The position numbers and the translations under genes are program-made. The notes beneath the pieces were generated by a model. It saw only the letters and a program-made list of their open reading frames with translations. It was not told the DNA's origin and made no database searches. DNA of 5,603 nucleotides from Methylococcaceae bacterium (lineage in GTDB: Bacteria > Pseudomonadota > Gammaproteobacteria > Methylococcales > Methylomonadaceae): contig WTBX01000167.1 in assembly GCA_013138855.1 (NCBI GenBank), forward strand, positions 1 to 5,603, in the 5' to 3' direction. Below are positions 1 to 5,598 of the stretch, piece after piece (position 1 is the first letter of the stretch; every line of letters starts with the position of its first letter).

Positions 1-1
1 A

Positions 2-34
2 ATTTATCTAACCCAAATCAAGCACACAATATGA
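2..34 (+). CDS. Probable 3' end of an upstream gene, possibly trpD (partial)
   Basis: The reading frame starting at base 2 is open to the window edge and ends at TGA 32-34. This stop overlaps the trpC ATG as ATGA, the arrangement expected for translationally coupled operon genes. The visible tail reads IYLTQIKHTI. Anthranilate phosphoribosyltransferase (TrpD) commonly precedes trpC in gammaproteobacteria and often ends in a Leu-x-x-Leu-Thr-Gln-like helix, so trpD is the natural guess. Ten residues cannot prove homology. The frame starting at base 1 is also open and in frame with trpC, so a chance open frame cannot be excluded. Confidence 0.4.
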   Translation: MYLTQIKHTI

Positions 35-831
35 GCAATACTCCCGACATTCTTCAAAAAATTCTTGCCACCAAAGCCGAAGAAATTAGCAGCCGTCAAC
101 TTAAAATGCCTGTTGCCCTCTTAAATGACATCGCTAGCGGCGTAGAATCTCCACGCGGTTTTGCCGCAGCCTTACAAGCAAAAGCGGCAAGCAAAAAGCC
201 TGCGATTATTGCGGAAATTAAAAAAGCGTCACCGAGCCAAGGCGTAATTCGTGAAAATTTTCAACCTGTTCATATTGCTCAAGATTATGCCTTTAATGGC
301 GCGACCTGTATTTCGGTATTAACGGATAAACAATATTTTCAAGGTTCAGAAGTTTATTTACAGATGGTCAGAGAAGCCTGTCCTCTCCCTGTGATTCGTA
401 AAGATTTTATTATTGATCCTTATCAAGTTCACGAAGCCCGTGCTTTAGGCGCGGATTGTATTTTATTGATTGTTGCCGCCTTAGAAGATGCGCAAATGTT
501 GGAGTTAGCGCAACTTGCAAAATCGTTAGGGATGGATGTTTTAGTTGAATCACATGATGCCGAAGAATTGGAACGCGCTTTAGCCGTCGATACGCCGTTG
601 ATTGGGATTAATAACCGTAATCTACGTACTTTTGAAACCTCTTTGCAAACAACTTTAGATTTAAAAGCAGCAATCCCTGATGATCGTTTATTAATTACCG
701 AAAGCGGCATTCATACCAAAGAAGATGTCGCTTTAATGTTGGACAATGACATTTACAGCTTTTTAGTGGGCGAAGCGTTTATGCGCGTTGAAGCTTCGGG
801 TGCGAAAATGCGCGAGTTGTTTTCTTTATAA
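31..831 (+). CDS. trpC: Indole-3-glycerol phosphate synthase
   Basis: This cytosolic enzyme of tryptophan biosynthesis converts carboxyphenylamino-deoxyribulose phosphate to indole-3-glycerol phosphate with loss of CO2 and water. The 266 residues match the usual length of the monofunctional (beta/alpha)8-barrel enzyme, so it is not the TrpC-TrpF fusion found in E. coli. The conserved active-site set is visible: Glu62 and Lys64 in the AEIKKASPS segment, Lys124 in RKDF, Glu173 in LVESH, Asn194 in GINNRNL and Ser225 in TESGI. The phosphate-binding end of the barrel appears as the FLVGEAFM segment near residue 244. The ATG at 31 gives the family-typical N-terminus (MSNTPDILQKILATKAEEI). No Shine-Dalgarno is obvious upstream, which fits coupling to a preceding gene through the ATGA overlap. 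No trp gene follows it; a hairpin does. Family assignment is secure. Confidence 0.97.
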   Translation: MSNTPDILQKILATKAEEISSRQLKMPVALLNDIASGVESPRGFAAALQAKAASKKPAIIAEIKKASPSQGVIRENFQPVHIAQDYAFNGATCISVLTDKQYFQGSEVYLQMVREACPLPVIRKDFIIDPYQVHEARALGADCILLIVAALEDAQMLELAQLAKSLGMDVLVESHDAEELERALAVDTPLIGINNRNLRTFETSLQTTLDLKAAIPDDRLLITESGIHTKEDVALMLDNDIYSFLVGEAFMRVEASGAKMRELFSL

Positions 832-839
832 TACTATCA

Positions 840-866
840 GGAGTGAAAAAACATATTTTTCACTCC
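840..866 (+). terminator. Hairpin after trpC, probable terminator
   Basis: A perfect 11-bp stem, GGAGTGAAAAA (840-850) with TTTTTCACTCC (856-866), encloses the 5-nt loop ACATA and starts 9 nt after the trpC stop. The A and T tracts lie inside the stem and no T-run follows it, so it is not a textbook intrinsic terminator. It may terminate weakly or protect the mRNA 3' end. A smaller stem, GTTATT-CAAA-AATAAC, lies at 881-896. Confidence 0.6.
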
Positions 867-957
867 CTTCCTAACATCCAGTTATTCAAAAATAACGAGA
901 CAACAAAGCTCAATATTTCATTTACCAAATGACACTATCAGTTATCTACCTTGTAAG

Positions 958-986
958 TTGCACACACACAAGTGCTATGTTTTAAT
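958..986 (+). promoter_or_regulatory. Candidate sigma70 promoter for vapBC
   Basis: TTGCAC (958-963) and TTTAAT (981-986) are separated by 17 bp and lie about 40 bp before the antitoxin start. Each hexamer departs from consensus by one or two bases. Six-base arms TGTGTA (986-991) and TACACA (1008-1013), 16 bp apart, flank the expected transcription start and could be an operator for autoregulation by the VapBC complex, as is usual for these modules. This rests on sequence resemblance only. Confidence 0.35.
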
Positions 987-1024
987 GTGTATTGTTTATT
1001 AATTCATTACACAAGGAGAATTTA

Positions 1025-1219
1025 ATGCGAACCAATATTATGATTGATGATGTGTTAATGACAGATGTTTTAAAAGCTACAGGTGCAAAAACCAAACGTG
1101 AAGTAGTTGAGCTTGGTTTAAGAACTTTATTAATGCTAAAGCAGCAAGAGAGAATCAAAGATTTTAAAGGGAAATTAAAATGGGAAGGAGATTTAGAAAA
1201 AATGAGGTCTAATGAATGA
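1025..1219 (+). CDS. vapB: VapB-family antitoxin
   Basis: The product is a small protein of 64 residues that should neutralise the PIN toxin encoded next and repress their shared promoter. The N-terminal half (RTNIMIDD, then two helical segments to about residue 38) looks like the ribbon-helix-helix-type DNA-binding part of VapB antitoxins. The TGAKTKREVVELGLR stretch is typical of the family often labelled VapB (PF09957). The C-terminal KGKLKWEGDLEKMR segment is the conserved toxin-binding tail. A longer frame begins at ATG 992, but I chose ATG 1025 because AAGGAG lies at 1013-1018 at good spacing and because family members start MRTN. The gene overlaps vapC by four bases (ATGA, 1216-1219), implying coupled translation. 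The identification comes from motif pattern and neighbour together. Confidence 0.9.
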   Translation: MRTNIMIDDVLMTDVLKATGAKTKREVVELGLRTLLMLKQQERIKDFKGKLKWEGDLEKMRSNE

Positions 1220-1605
1220 TTATGGTTGATTCCAGTGTTTGGATTGACTATTTCAATGATACGGAAACGCTAGCGACAAAAAAATTAGATGATTTGCTGG
1301 GTATTCAACCGATATGTACTGGTGATTTGATTTTAGCTGAGGTCTTACAAGGATTTAAACACGAGCGAGATTATCAAATTGCAAAAGATTTGCTTTGCTC
1401 TTTGCCTATTCATTCAATGCTAGGTACAACGATAAGCTTACAAAGTGTGGAAAATTTTAGAAAGCTCCGCAAACAAGGTATTACAATCCGCAAAACAATT
1501 GATACGATGATTGCAACTTACTGTATTGAAAATAGCTTATTGTTATTACATGCGGATAAAGATTTTCACCCTTTCCAACAGTTTTTGGGTTTGCAGGTTG
1601 TATAG
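1216..1605 (+). CDS. vapC: VapC-family toxin, PIN-domain ribonuclease
   Basis: This is the toxin of a type II toxin-antitoxin pair. VapC proteins are Mg2+-dependent endoribonucleases that cut specific tRNAs or rRNA when freed from VapB; the target here cannot be read from sequence. The 129 residues are standard length for a single PIN domain. The acidic catalytic residues are all present: Asp5 in MVDSSVWIDYF, Glu42 in ILAEVLQGF, Asp96 in KTIDTMIA, and Asp114/Asp116 in HADKDF. The toxin is therefore probably intact and active. The start at 1216 overlaps the antitoxin stop; an in-frame ATG at 1222 is a possible alternative that would drop two residues. The pair sits between a biosynthetic gene and an unrelated convergent gene, which suits an acquired module, but I see no transposase or clear flanking repeats. 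Confidence 0.94.
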   Translation: MIMVDSSVWIDYFNDTETLATKKLDDLLGIQPICTGDLILAEVLQGFKHERDYQIAKDLLCSLPIHSMLGTTISLQSVENFRKLRKQGITIRKTIDTMIATYCIENSLLLLHADKDFHPFQQFLGLQVV

Positions 1606-1668
1606 CAAGGGTACGCAATGCACACGCTACTTGGCTAAATATCGCGATTTCTACCTAAGTAGTTATGA

Positions 1669-2235
1669 CTAATCTTTGAAAAAACGACGCTGCCATGCCA
1701 CTTTGGCGACTGCCTTTTCTACTTTCGTTGAAAAAAATTCAAAAAAAGTAATATGGCGGTATCTTGCAATAATTATTGCTATGATAAAAAAGCTTACACC
1801 TATTGCTGAATTTATCCATGAGCTTAATAACCATTGCCCTTGCCAAGTGATCGCTAGGTCTGGCATGAGTGGGTATAGATAATAGATTGGCCATTGATAA
1901 CCATCGCCACCTTTAGAGCCTGCAATATCGGCTAATAAGTGTAGGTGAAAGGCAAATAGCGATAATAAAAATACTAAGGTTTTGTGTTGGCATAAGCTGC
2001 AAATAACACTTGCAATGATTAGCCCTGCAAACAGGTTGTGACCTAGGTAATGATGGTAGTCGATGTAGTATGTGCTGTGAATATTAAATTGTAGATTTAC
2101 TTTATCGACCACATAGCCTAATCCGTCTACGTCGGGCAGTAGTCCTGATAAGGTAATGCCAACACGCGAGCGGCGGTCTAATGTTGCTGAATTTGCAACA
2201 ACCCAACTGATAATAAAATGTTGTGGAGGTGTCAT
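1669..2235 (-). CDS. YdjM-type membrane protein, putative metal-dependent hydrolase
   Basis: The 188-residue product resembles the family of E. coli YdjM (PF04307), predicted membrane-bound metal-dependent hydrolases of unknown substrate. The family's conserved polar positions appear in order: His6 (PQHF), the LLPDVDG motif with Asp35 and Asp37, His61/His62/His66 in the HHYLGHN segment (replacing the HRGFTHS motif of YdjM), then His97/His99 and Asp103 in FHLHLLAD, and Trp115-Pro116. Hydrophobic segments near residues 67-82, 86-102 and 139-157 suggest an inner-membrane protein with a basic cytoplasmic tail (ending RRFFKD). The start at 2235 is supported by an AAAGG ribosome site at about 2242-2246 on the minus strand. 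It converges on vapC with 63 bp between stops and lies 91 bp downstream of moeB on the same strand. Family membership is fairly sure, function unknown. Confidence 0.75.
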   Translation of the reverse strand: MTPPQHFIISWVVANSATLDRRSRVGITLSGLLPDVDGLGYVVDKVNLQFNIHSTYYIDYHHYLGHNLFAGLIIASVICSLCQHKTLVFLLSLFAFHLHLLADIAGSKGGDGYQWPIYYLYPLMPDLAITWQGQWLLSSWINSAIGVSFFIIAIIIARYRHITFFEFFSTKVEKAVAKVAWQRRFFKD

Positions 2236-2296
2236 TTTTTACCTTTAAGACAAAGTAAGAAGTACGCCTTGAATTTTAAAGCAATGCTCGTATGAA

Positions 2297-2317
2297 TTCC
2301 CACTTAAAAAGTGAGAA
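2297..2317. repeat. Hairpin between moeB and the YdjM-like gene, REP-like or terminator
   Basis: TTCCCACTT (2297-2305) faces AAGTGAGAA (2309-2317) across an AAA loop, with one mismatched pair. It begins 9 nt past the moeB stop on the minus strand, so it may act as that gene's terminator, although no T-run follows. The TTCCCA...GAGAA form resembles the hairpin at 5578-5598, hence the suggestion of a dispersed repeat. Confidence 0.5.
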
Positions 2318-2326
2318 CTAGAGAAA

Positions 2327-3073
2327 TTACCCACAAGTTAAACAGCTAGAATTTTTCTTCAAACGCATCGTCTGCCATTCCATCGTCAAACCATCTAATA
2401 ATAACAAGCGTCCCTTTAAAACATCGCCGATTTTCATAATCACTTTCATCGCTTCCAAAGCCTGAATACTGCCGACTATCCCCGTAATCGGTGCAATCAC
2501 GCCATTAGTCGAGCAATTCTGTAATTCTTCACCATCACTTTGATAAAGACAGTTATAACAAGGACTGTCAGATTCATTCATCATAAAAACAGAAACCTGA
2601 CCTTCAAAGCGAATCGCTGCACCTGAAACGAGTGGTGTTTTTTCCTGTACACAGGCAGCATTAACCGCAAAACGAGTACTGAAATTATCCGAGCAATCTA
2701 ACACCACATCTGCATCAGCGACTTCCTCAATCAATAACCCACCTTCTAAGCGTTTTTTTACCGCTTTAATCTGCGTATCAGGGTTTAATAAATTTAAGGT
2801 TTTTTGGGTTGAAATAACTTTATCAGTCCCAATATCGGCTGTGTAATGAGTAATCTGTCTTTGCAGGTTGGACAAATCAACTTCGTCATCATCATAGATG
2901 GTGATGTGACCCACACCTGCCGCTGCTAAATAAAGTGAAGCAGGTGAGCCTAAACCGCCCGCGCCAATAATTAATACTTTGGCGTTTAAGAGTTTTTGCT
3001 GTCCCTCAATATCGACTTGAGGCAGCATGATTTGGCGGCTATAGCGTAACAGTTGATTATCATTCATAGTCAT
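2327..3073 (-). CDS. moeB: MoeB, molybdopterin-synthase adenylyltransferase
   Basis: MoeB adenylates the C-terminal glycine of the sulfur carrier MoaD so that it can be thiolated for molybdopterin synthesis. The 248 residues match bacterial MoeB and exclude the longer forms with a C-terminal rhodanese domain. Visible are the N-terminal RYSRQI with the arginine finger Arg13, the nucleotide-binding GAGGLGSP (37-44), Asp61-Asp62 after the second strand, Arg72 in NLQRQ, Lys85, and catalytic Asp129 in LDCSDNF. The zinc site is complete: Cys172/Cys175 and Cys244/Cys247. Cys187 in the conserved C-x3-GV-x-P segment corresponds to the crossover cysteine. ThiF, which activates ThiS for thiamine, is a close relative and cannot be fully excluded. 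Neither start (ATG 3073, or ATG 3067, which gives MNDNQLLRYSRQI) has a convincing ribosome site. No moaD, moeA or thi gene is nearby. It is divergent from groES. Confidence 0.88.
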   Translation of the reverse strand: MTMNDNQLLRYSRQIMLPQVDIEGQQKLLNAKVLIIGAGGLGSPASLYLAAAGVGHITIYDDDEVDLSNLQRQITHYTADIGTDKVISTQKTLNLLNPDTQIKAVKKRLEGGLLIEEVADADVVLDCSDNFSTRFAVNAACVQEKTPLVSGAAIRFEGQVSVFMMNESDSPCYNCLYQSDGEELQNCSTNGVIAPITGIVGSIQALEAMKVIMKIGDVLKGRLLLLDGLTMEWQTMRLKKNSSCLTCG

Positions 3074-3095
3074 TAAAAGATGTTGATGTTAGCGA

Positions 3096-3162
3096 GGAGT
3101 TCAAAATAAGTTTTGGACGTTATCTTAAAACACTTTGAAGAACAAAACTTGTTTTGTACTCC
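3096..3162. repeat. Long imperfect inverted repeat in the moeB-groES intergenic region
   Basis: Arms 3096-3115 and 3143-3162 are complementary at 18 of 20 positions, separated by 27 bp. The outer ends are GGAGT and ACTCC. The mismatches are 3101/3157 and 3107/3151, the latter a possible G-U pair in RNA. The right arm overlaps a shorter perfect dyad, ACAAAAC-tt-GTTTTGT (3142-3157). It lies within the moeB leader and upstream of the groESL promoter. It could be an operator, a transcript hairpin or a small palindromic repeat element. Confidence 0.7.
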
Positions 3163-3184
3163 GATGATGAATGATACAAAGAAT

Positions 3185-3212
3185 TTGACAGGGATTTAAT
3201 CATGATTATCAT
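3185..3212 (+). promoter_or_regulatory. Sigma70-type promoter for groESL
   Basis: A perfect -35 hexamer TTGACA (3185-3190) is followed after 16 bp by TATCAT (3207-3212), one base off the -10 consensus. Transcription would start near 3219, inside the CIRCE element, which is the usual geometry for repression by HrcA. I see no good sigma32 promoter upstream. The spacer contains a 12-bp perfect palindrome at 3197-3208. Confidence 0.75.
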
Positions 3213-3238
3213 TAGCACTCAGTAGCATCGAGTGCTAA
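3212..3238 (+). promoter_or_regulatory. CIRCE operator (HrcA binding site)
   Basis: The arms TTAGCACTC (3212-3220) and GAGTGCTAA (3230-3238) match the CIRCE consensus at all 18 positions, with the canonical 9-bp spacer AGTAGCATC. The first base coincides with the last base of the -10 hexamer, and the rest covers the predicted transcription start. CIRCE is bound by the repressor HrcA, whose activity depends on GroEL, giving feedback control of chaperonin synthesis. hrcA itself is not in this window. Confidence 0.97.
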
Positions 3239-3277
3239 TAAAATTTTAACCTTTACTTATATTTTGGAGACATATTA

Positions 3278-3565
3278 ATGAAAATACGTCCGTTACATGA
3301 CAGAGTGATTGTCAAACGTGTTGCAGAAGAAACAACCACAGCAGGCGGTATTGTTTTACCTGGTTCTGCTACTGAAAAACCTAGCGAAGGCGAAATTTTA
3401 GCAGTCGGCAATGGTAAGCAACTTGATAATGGCGACGTTCGTGCTTTAGAAGTTAAAGTGGGCGACAAAGTGTTATTTGGTAAATATTCAGGTAACGAAG
3501 TCAAAATCGACGGCGAAGAATTAATCGTCATGCGCGAAGAAGACATCATGGGTATCTTAGGTTAA
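3278..3565 (+). CDS. groES: Co-chaperonin GroES (Hsp10)
   Basis: GroES forms the heptameric lid that closes the GroEL folding chamber in the cytosol. The 95 residues are full length. The start MKIRPLHDRVIVKR is characteristic, the mobile loop spans about residues 17-34 and carries the Ile25-Val26-Leu27 tripeptide that docks on GroEL, and the C-terminal EEDIMGILG is typical. The start is set by a GGAG ribosome site at 3266-3269. The leader after the predicted transcription start is about 58 nt and begins inside CIRCE. It is first in a two-gene operon, with 42 bp between its stop and groEL. Confidence 0.98.
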   Translation: MKIRPLHDRVIVKRVAEETTTAGGIVLPGSATEKPSEGEILAVGNGKQLDNGDVRALEVKVGDKVLFGKYSGNEVKIDGEELIVMREEDIMGILG

Positions 3566-3607
3566 TCCCTAACTCAAATAATCACATTCAAATAGGAATA
3601 TAAGAAC

Positions 3608-5269
3608 ATGGCAGCAAAAGACGTACATTTTGGTGATGACGCTCGCACATTAATGGCGAAAGGCGTAAACATTTTAGCAGACGCAGTTAAAGTCACTTTA
3701 GGCCCTAAAGGTCGTAACGCAGTCTTAGACAAAAGCTTTGGCGCACCGACTATTACTAAAGACGGTGTTTCTGTCGCGAAAGAAATCGAATTAAGCAATA
3801 AATTCGAGAATATGGGCGCACAGATGGTTAAAGAAGTGGCTTCACAAACTTCTGACGTGGCAGGTGACGGAACCACTACAGCGACCGTATTAGCACAGTC
3901 TATCGTAAATGAAGGTTTAAAATCAGTTGCAGCGGGCATGAATCCTATGGATTTAAAACGTGGTATTGATTTAGCCGTGACTAAAGCGGTTGCATCAATC
4001 GTTGAAGCTGCGACTCCTTGTACTGACAACAAAGCAATTGCTCAAGTGGGTACAATTTCTGCAAACGCTGATGAGTCTGTCGGCGAAATCATTGCAGAAG
4101 CAATGGGAAAAGTCGGTAAAGAAGGCGTTATCACTGTCGAAGAAGGTTCTGGTTTAGACAACGAATTAGACGTTGTTGAAGGAATGCAGTTTGACCGTGG
4201 TTACTTATCACCTTACTTCATCAACAATCAAGACAACATGAGTGTTGAATTAGAGAATCCTTTTATCTTAGTTTTCGATAAAAAAATCTCTAACATTCGT
4301 GATTTACTTCCTATCTTGGAAGGCGTTGCAAAATCAGGTCGTCCTTTATTAATCATCGCAGAAGATGTGGAAGGCGAAGCCTTAGCAACTTTAGTTGTGA
4401 ATAACATGCGCGGTATCGTTAAAGTTGCTGCGGTTAAAGCACCAGGTTTTGGCGATCGTCGTAAAGCGATGTTAGAAGATATTGCTATCTTAACGGGCGC
4501 AGTTGTTATTTCTGAAGAAGTTGGTTTAGCTTTAGAAACGACTGAGTTAGAGCAATTAGGGACAGCGAAAAAAGTTCAAATCACTAAAGATAACACTACT
4601 GTTATTGATGGTGCAGGTGCTGAAGACCAAATCACTGGTCGTGTAGCTCAAATTCGCGCACAAGCTGAAGATGCTTCTTCTGACTACGACAAAGAGAAAT
4701 TACAAGAACGTTTAGCTAAGTTAGCTGGCGGTGTTGCGGTTATCAAAGTTGGCGCGGCGACTGAAGTTGAAATGAAAGAGAAAAAAGCTCGCGTAGAAGA
4801 TGCGTTGCATTCAACACGCGCAGCGGTTGAAGAAGGCGTTGTTGCGGGTGGTGGTACAGCTCTAGTTCGCGCTATTGCAGCTATCGCTGATTTAGAAGGT
4901 GCTAACCATGACCAAACAGTCGGCGTGGGTATTTTACGTCGTGCAATGGAAGAGCCTTTACGTCAAATCGTTGCTAACGCGGGTGATGAAGCCTCTGTTG
5001 TTCTTAACGAAGTTGCAAAAGGCGAAGGTAACTTTGGTTACAATGCAGCAACGGGCGAATATGGCGACATGATTGCAATGGGTATCTTAGATCCTGCAAA
5101 AGTCACACGCTTTGCATTACAAAATGCAGCGTCTGTTGCAGGTTTAATGATTACTACAGAAGTTATGGTTGCAGATTCTGCTGCTGATGATGCGGGTCAT
5201 GCACATGGTGGCGGTATGCCAGACATGGGCGGCATGGGTGGAATGGGCGGAATGGGCGGCATGATGTAA
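3608..5269 (+). CDS. groEL: Chaperonin GroEL (Hsp60)
   Basis: This 60-kDa subunit of the tetradecameric, ATP-driven folding cage works with GroES. The 553 residues are full length and can be read without gaps against E. coli GroEL to beyond residue 430. Nucleotide-site elements are intact: TLGPKG (30-35), Asp52, the GDGTTTATVL motif with Asp87 (86-95), the catalytic aspartate at 398 in VEDALH, and GGG near 414. Apical substrate/GroES-binding residues Tyr199, Tyr203 and Phe204 (GYLSPYF) are conserved. The C-terminus has a His-containing GHAHGGGMPDM stretch, then four GGM repeats and MM, the flexible tail inside the cavity. The ribosome site AGGA (3594-3597) precedes ATG 3608. It is co-transcribed with groES under CIRCE/HrcA control and ends at tandem hairpins. 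Nothing suggests a divergent paralogue. Confidence 0.99.
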   Translation: MAAKDVHFGDDARTLMAKGVNILADAVKVTLGPKGRNAVLDKSFGAPTITKDGVSVAKEIELSNKFENMGAQMVKEVASQTSDVAGDGTTTATVLAQSIVNEGLKSVAAGMNPMDLKRGIDLAVTKAVASIVEAATPCTDNKAIAQVGTISANADESVGEIIAEAMGKVGKEGVITVEEGSGLDNELDVVEGMQFDRGYLSPYFINNQDNMSVELENPFILVFDKKISNIRDLLPILEGVAKSGRPLLIIAEDVEGEALATLVVNNMRGIVKVAAVKAPGFGDRRKAMLEDIAILTGAVVISEEVGLALETTELEQLGTAKKVQITKDNTTVIDGAGAEDQITGRVAQIRAQAEDASSDYDKEKLQERLAKLAGGVAVIKVGAATEVEMKEKKARVEDALHSTRAAVEEGVVAGGGTALVRAIAAIADLEGANHDQTVGVGILRRAMEEPLRQIVANAGDEASVVLNEVAKGEGNFGYNAATGEYGDMIAMGILDPAKVTRFALQNAASVAGLMITTEVMVADSAADDAGHAHGGGMPDMGGMGGMGGMGGMM

Positions 5270-5277
5270 GCTTGCTC

Positions 5278-5301
5278 TTAAAGACTGTTTTTAGTCTTTA
5301 A
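5278..5301 (+). terminator. First hairpin downstream of groEL
   Basis: TTAAAGACT (5278-5286) pairs perfectly with AGTCTTTAA (5293-5301) around the 6-nt loop GTTTTT, 8 nt after the groEL stop. No T-run follows, so it is more likely an mRNA-stabilising hairpin or an auxiliary stem to the terminator just after it. Confidence 0.55.
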
Positions 5302-5309
5302 CTGTTCTC

Positions 5310-5346
5310 AAAAAGCCTCGGTTGTGTAAGCAATCGGGGCTTTTTT
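5310..5346 (+). terminator. Rho-independent terminator of groESL
   Basis: A 15-nt arm (5310-5324) pairs with 5331-5345 through a GC-rich core, AGCCTCGG with TCGGGGCT, with two G-U wobbles and the loop TGTAAG. The descending arm runs into six T's (5341-5346). The matching A-run on the left arm means it could also stop transcription arriving from the right. Confidence 0.93.
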
Positions 5347-5577
5347 ATGCGTGCTTGAAATATTAAGGAACGAAAATTAAATAATATCCGAAACTTAAAA
5401 TATATATTCACTATGAATAACAAAAATACTACCCGCTTTTAAATACCAAAAATATCATTTTCATCACCCCTGCCTTAAGTGAATAGCAAAAAGAACTATC
5501 AGATTTTATTTTAAGTTCTAATGTTACGCACTACGAATTAATTGCCCACGAAGTACGCAAAACTGATTTTTGTCTCC
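5347..5577. other. AT-rich intergenic stretch without a recognisable gene
   Basis: Together with the terminators and the end repeat this makes about 330 bases after groEL with no credible coding frame. I see a small stem TATTCA-cta-TGAATA at 5405-5419 and six-base arms AGAACT/AGTTCT at 5492-5497 and 5514-5519. No tRNA, promoter or ribosome site convinced me. Confidence 0.6.
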
Positions 5578-5598
5578 TTCCCAAACTCTGTTTGGGAA
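5578..5598. repeat. Perfect REP-like hairpin at the window edge
   Basis: TTCCCAAAC (5578-5586) and GTTTGGGAA (5590-5598) form a perfect 9-bp stem with loop TCT, followed by CACAT at the end of the window. Short TTCCCAA-type palindromes like this are widespread as dispersed intergenic repeats in several bacterial groups. No T-run or nearby gene end makes it a terminator here. The repeat may continue beyond the window. Confidence 0.6.

Noticed and set aside
429..710. 93-codon open frame on the minus strand inside trpC
   Set aside because: It is fully antisense to a secure gene, has low-complexity Ser/Lys/Ala composition and resembles no family.
833..941. Repeated word ACTATCAG at 833-840 and 934-941, with a third copy at 5495-5502
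   Set aside because: The word is only eight bases long and AT-rich, with no extended similarity or regular spacing, so it is not evidence of attachment sites or an array.
992..1024. Upstream in-frame start for vapB giving 11 extra residues
   Set aside because: ATG 992 has no ribosome site and falls just after the predicted promoter. ATG 1025 has AAGGAG and the family-typical MRTN start.
1676..1882. 68-codon plus-strand frame within the YdjM-like gene
   Set aside because: It is antisense to a gene with clear family motifs, and no ribosome site precedes it.
3132..3168. Sigma32-like promoter (TTTGAA ... CCGATGAT) before groES
   Set aside because: The hexamer-like pieces are about 21 bp apart instead of 13-15, and the CCCCAT box is not present.
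3253..3549. 98-codon open frame antisense to groES
   Set aside because: It is entirely antisense to groES, and its Ser/Thr/Pro-rich composition is typical of a reverse-frame artefact.
3574..4032. 152-codon open frame on the minus strand over the start of groEL
   Set aside because: It is a shadow of groEL codon usage; the complement of strongly biased coding sequence often stays open. There is no ribosome site or recognisable domain.
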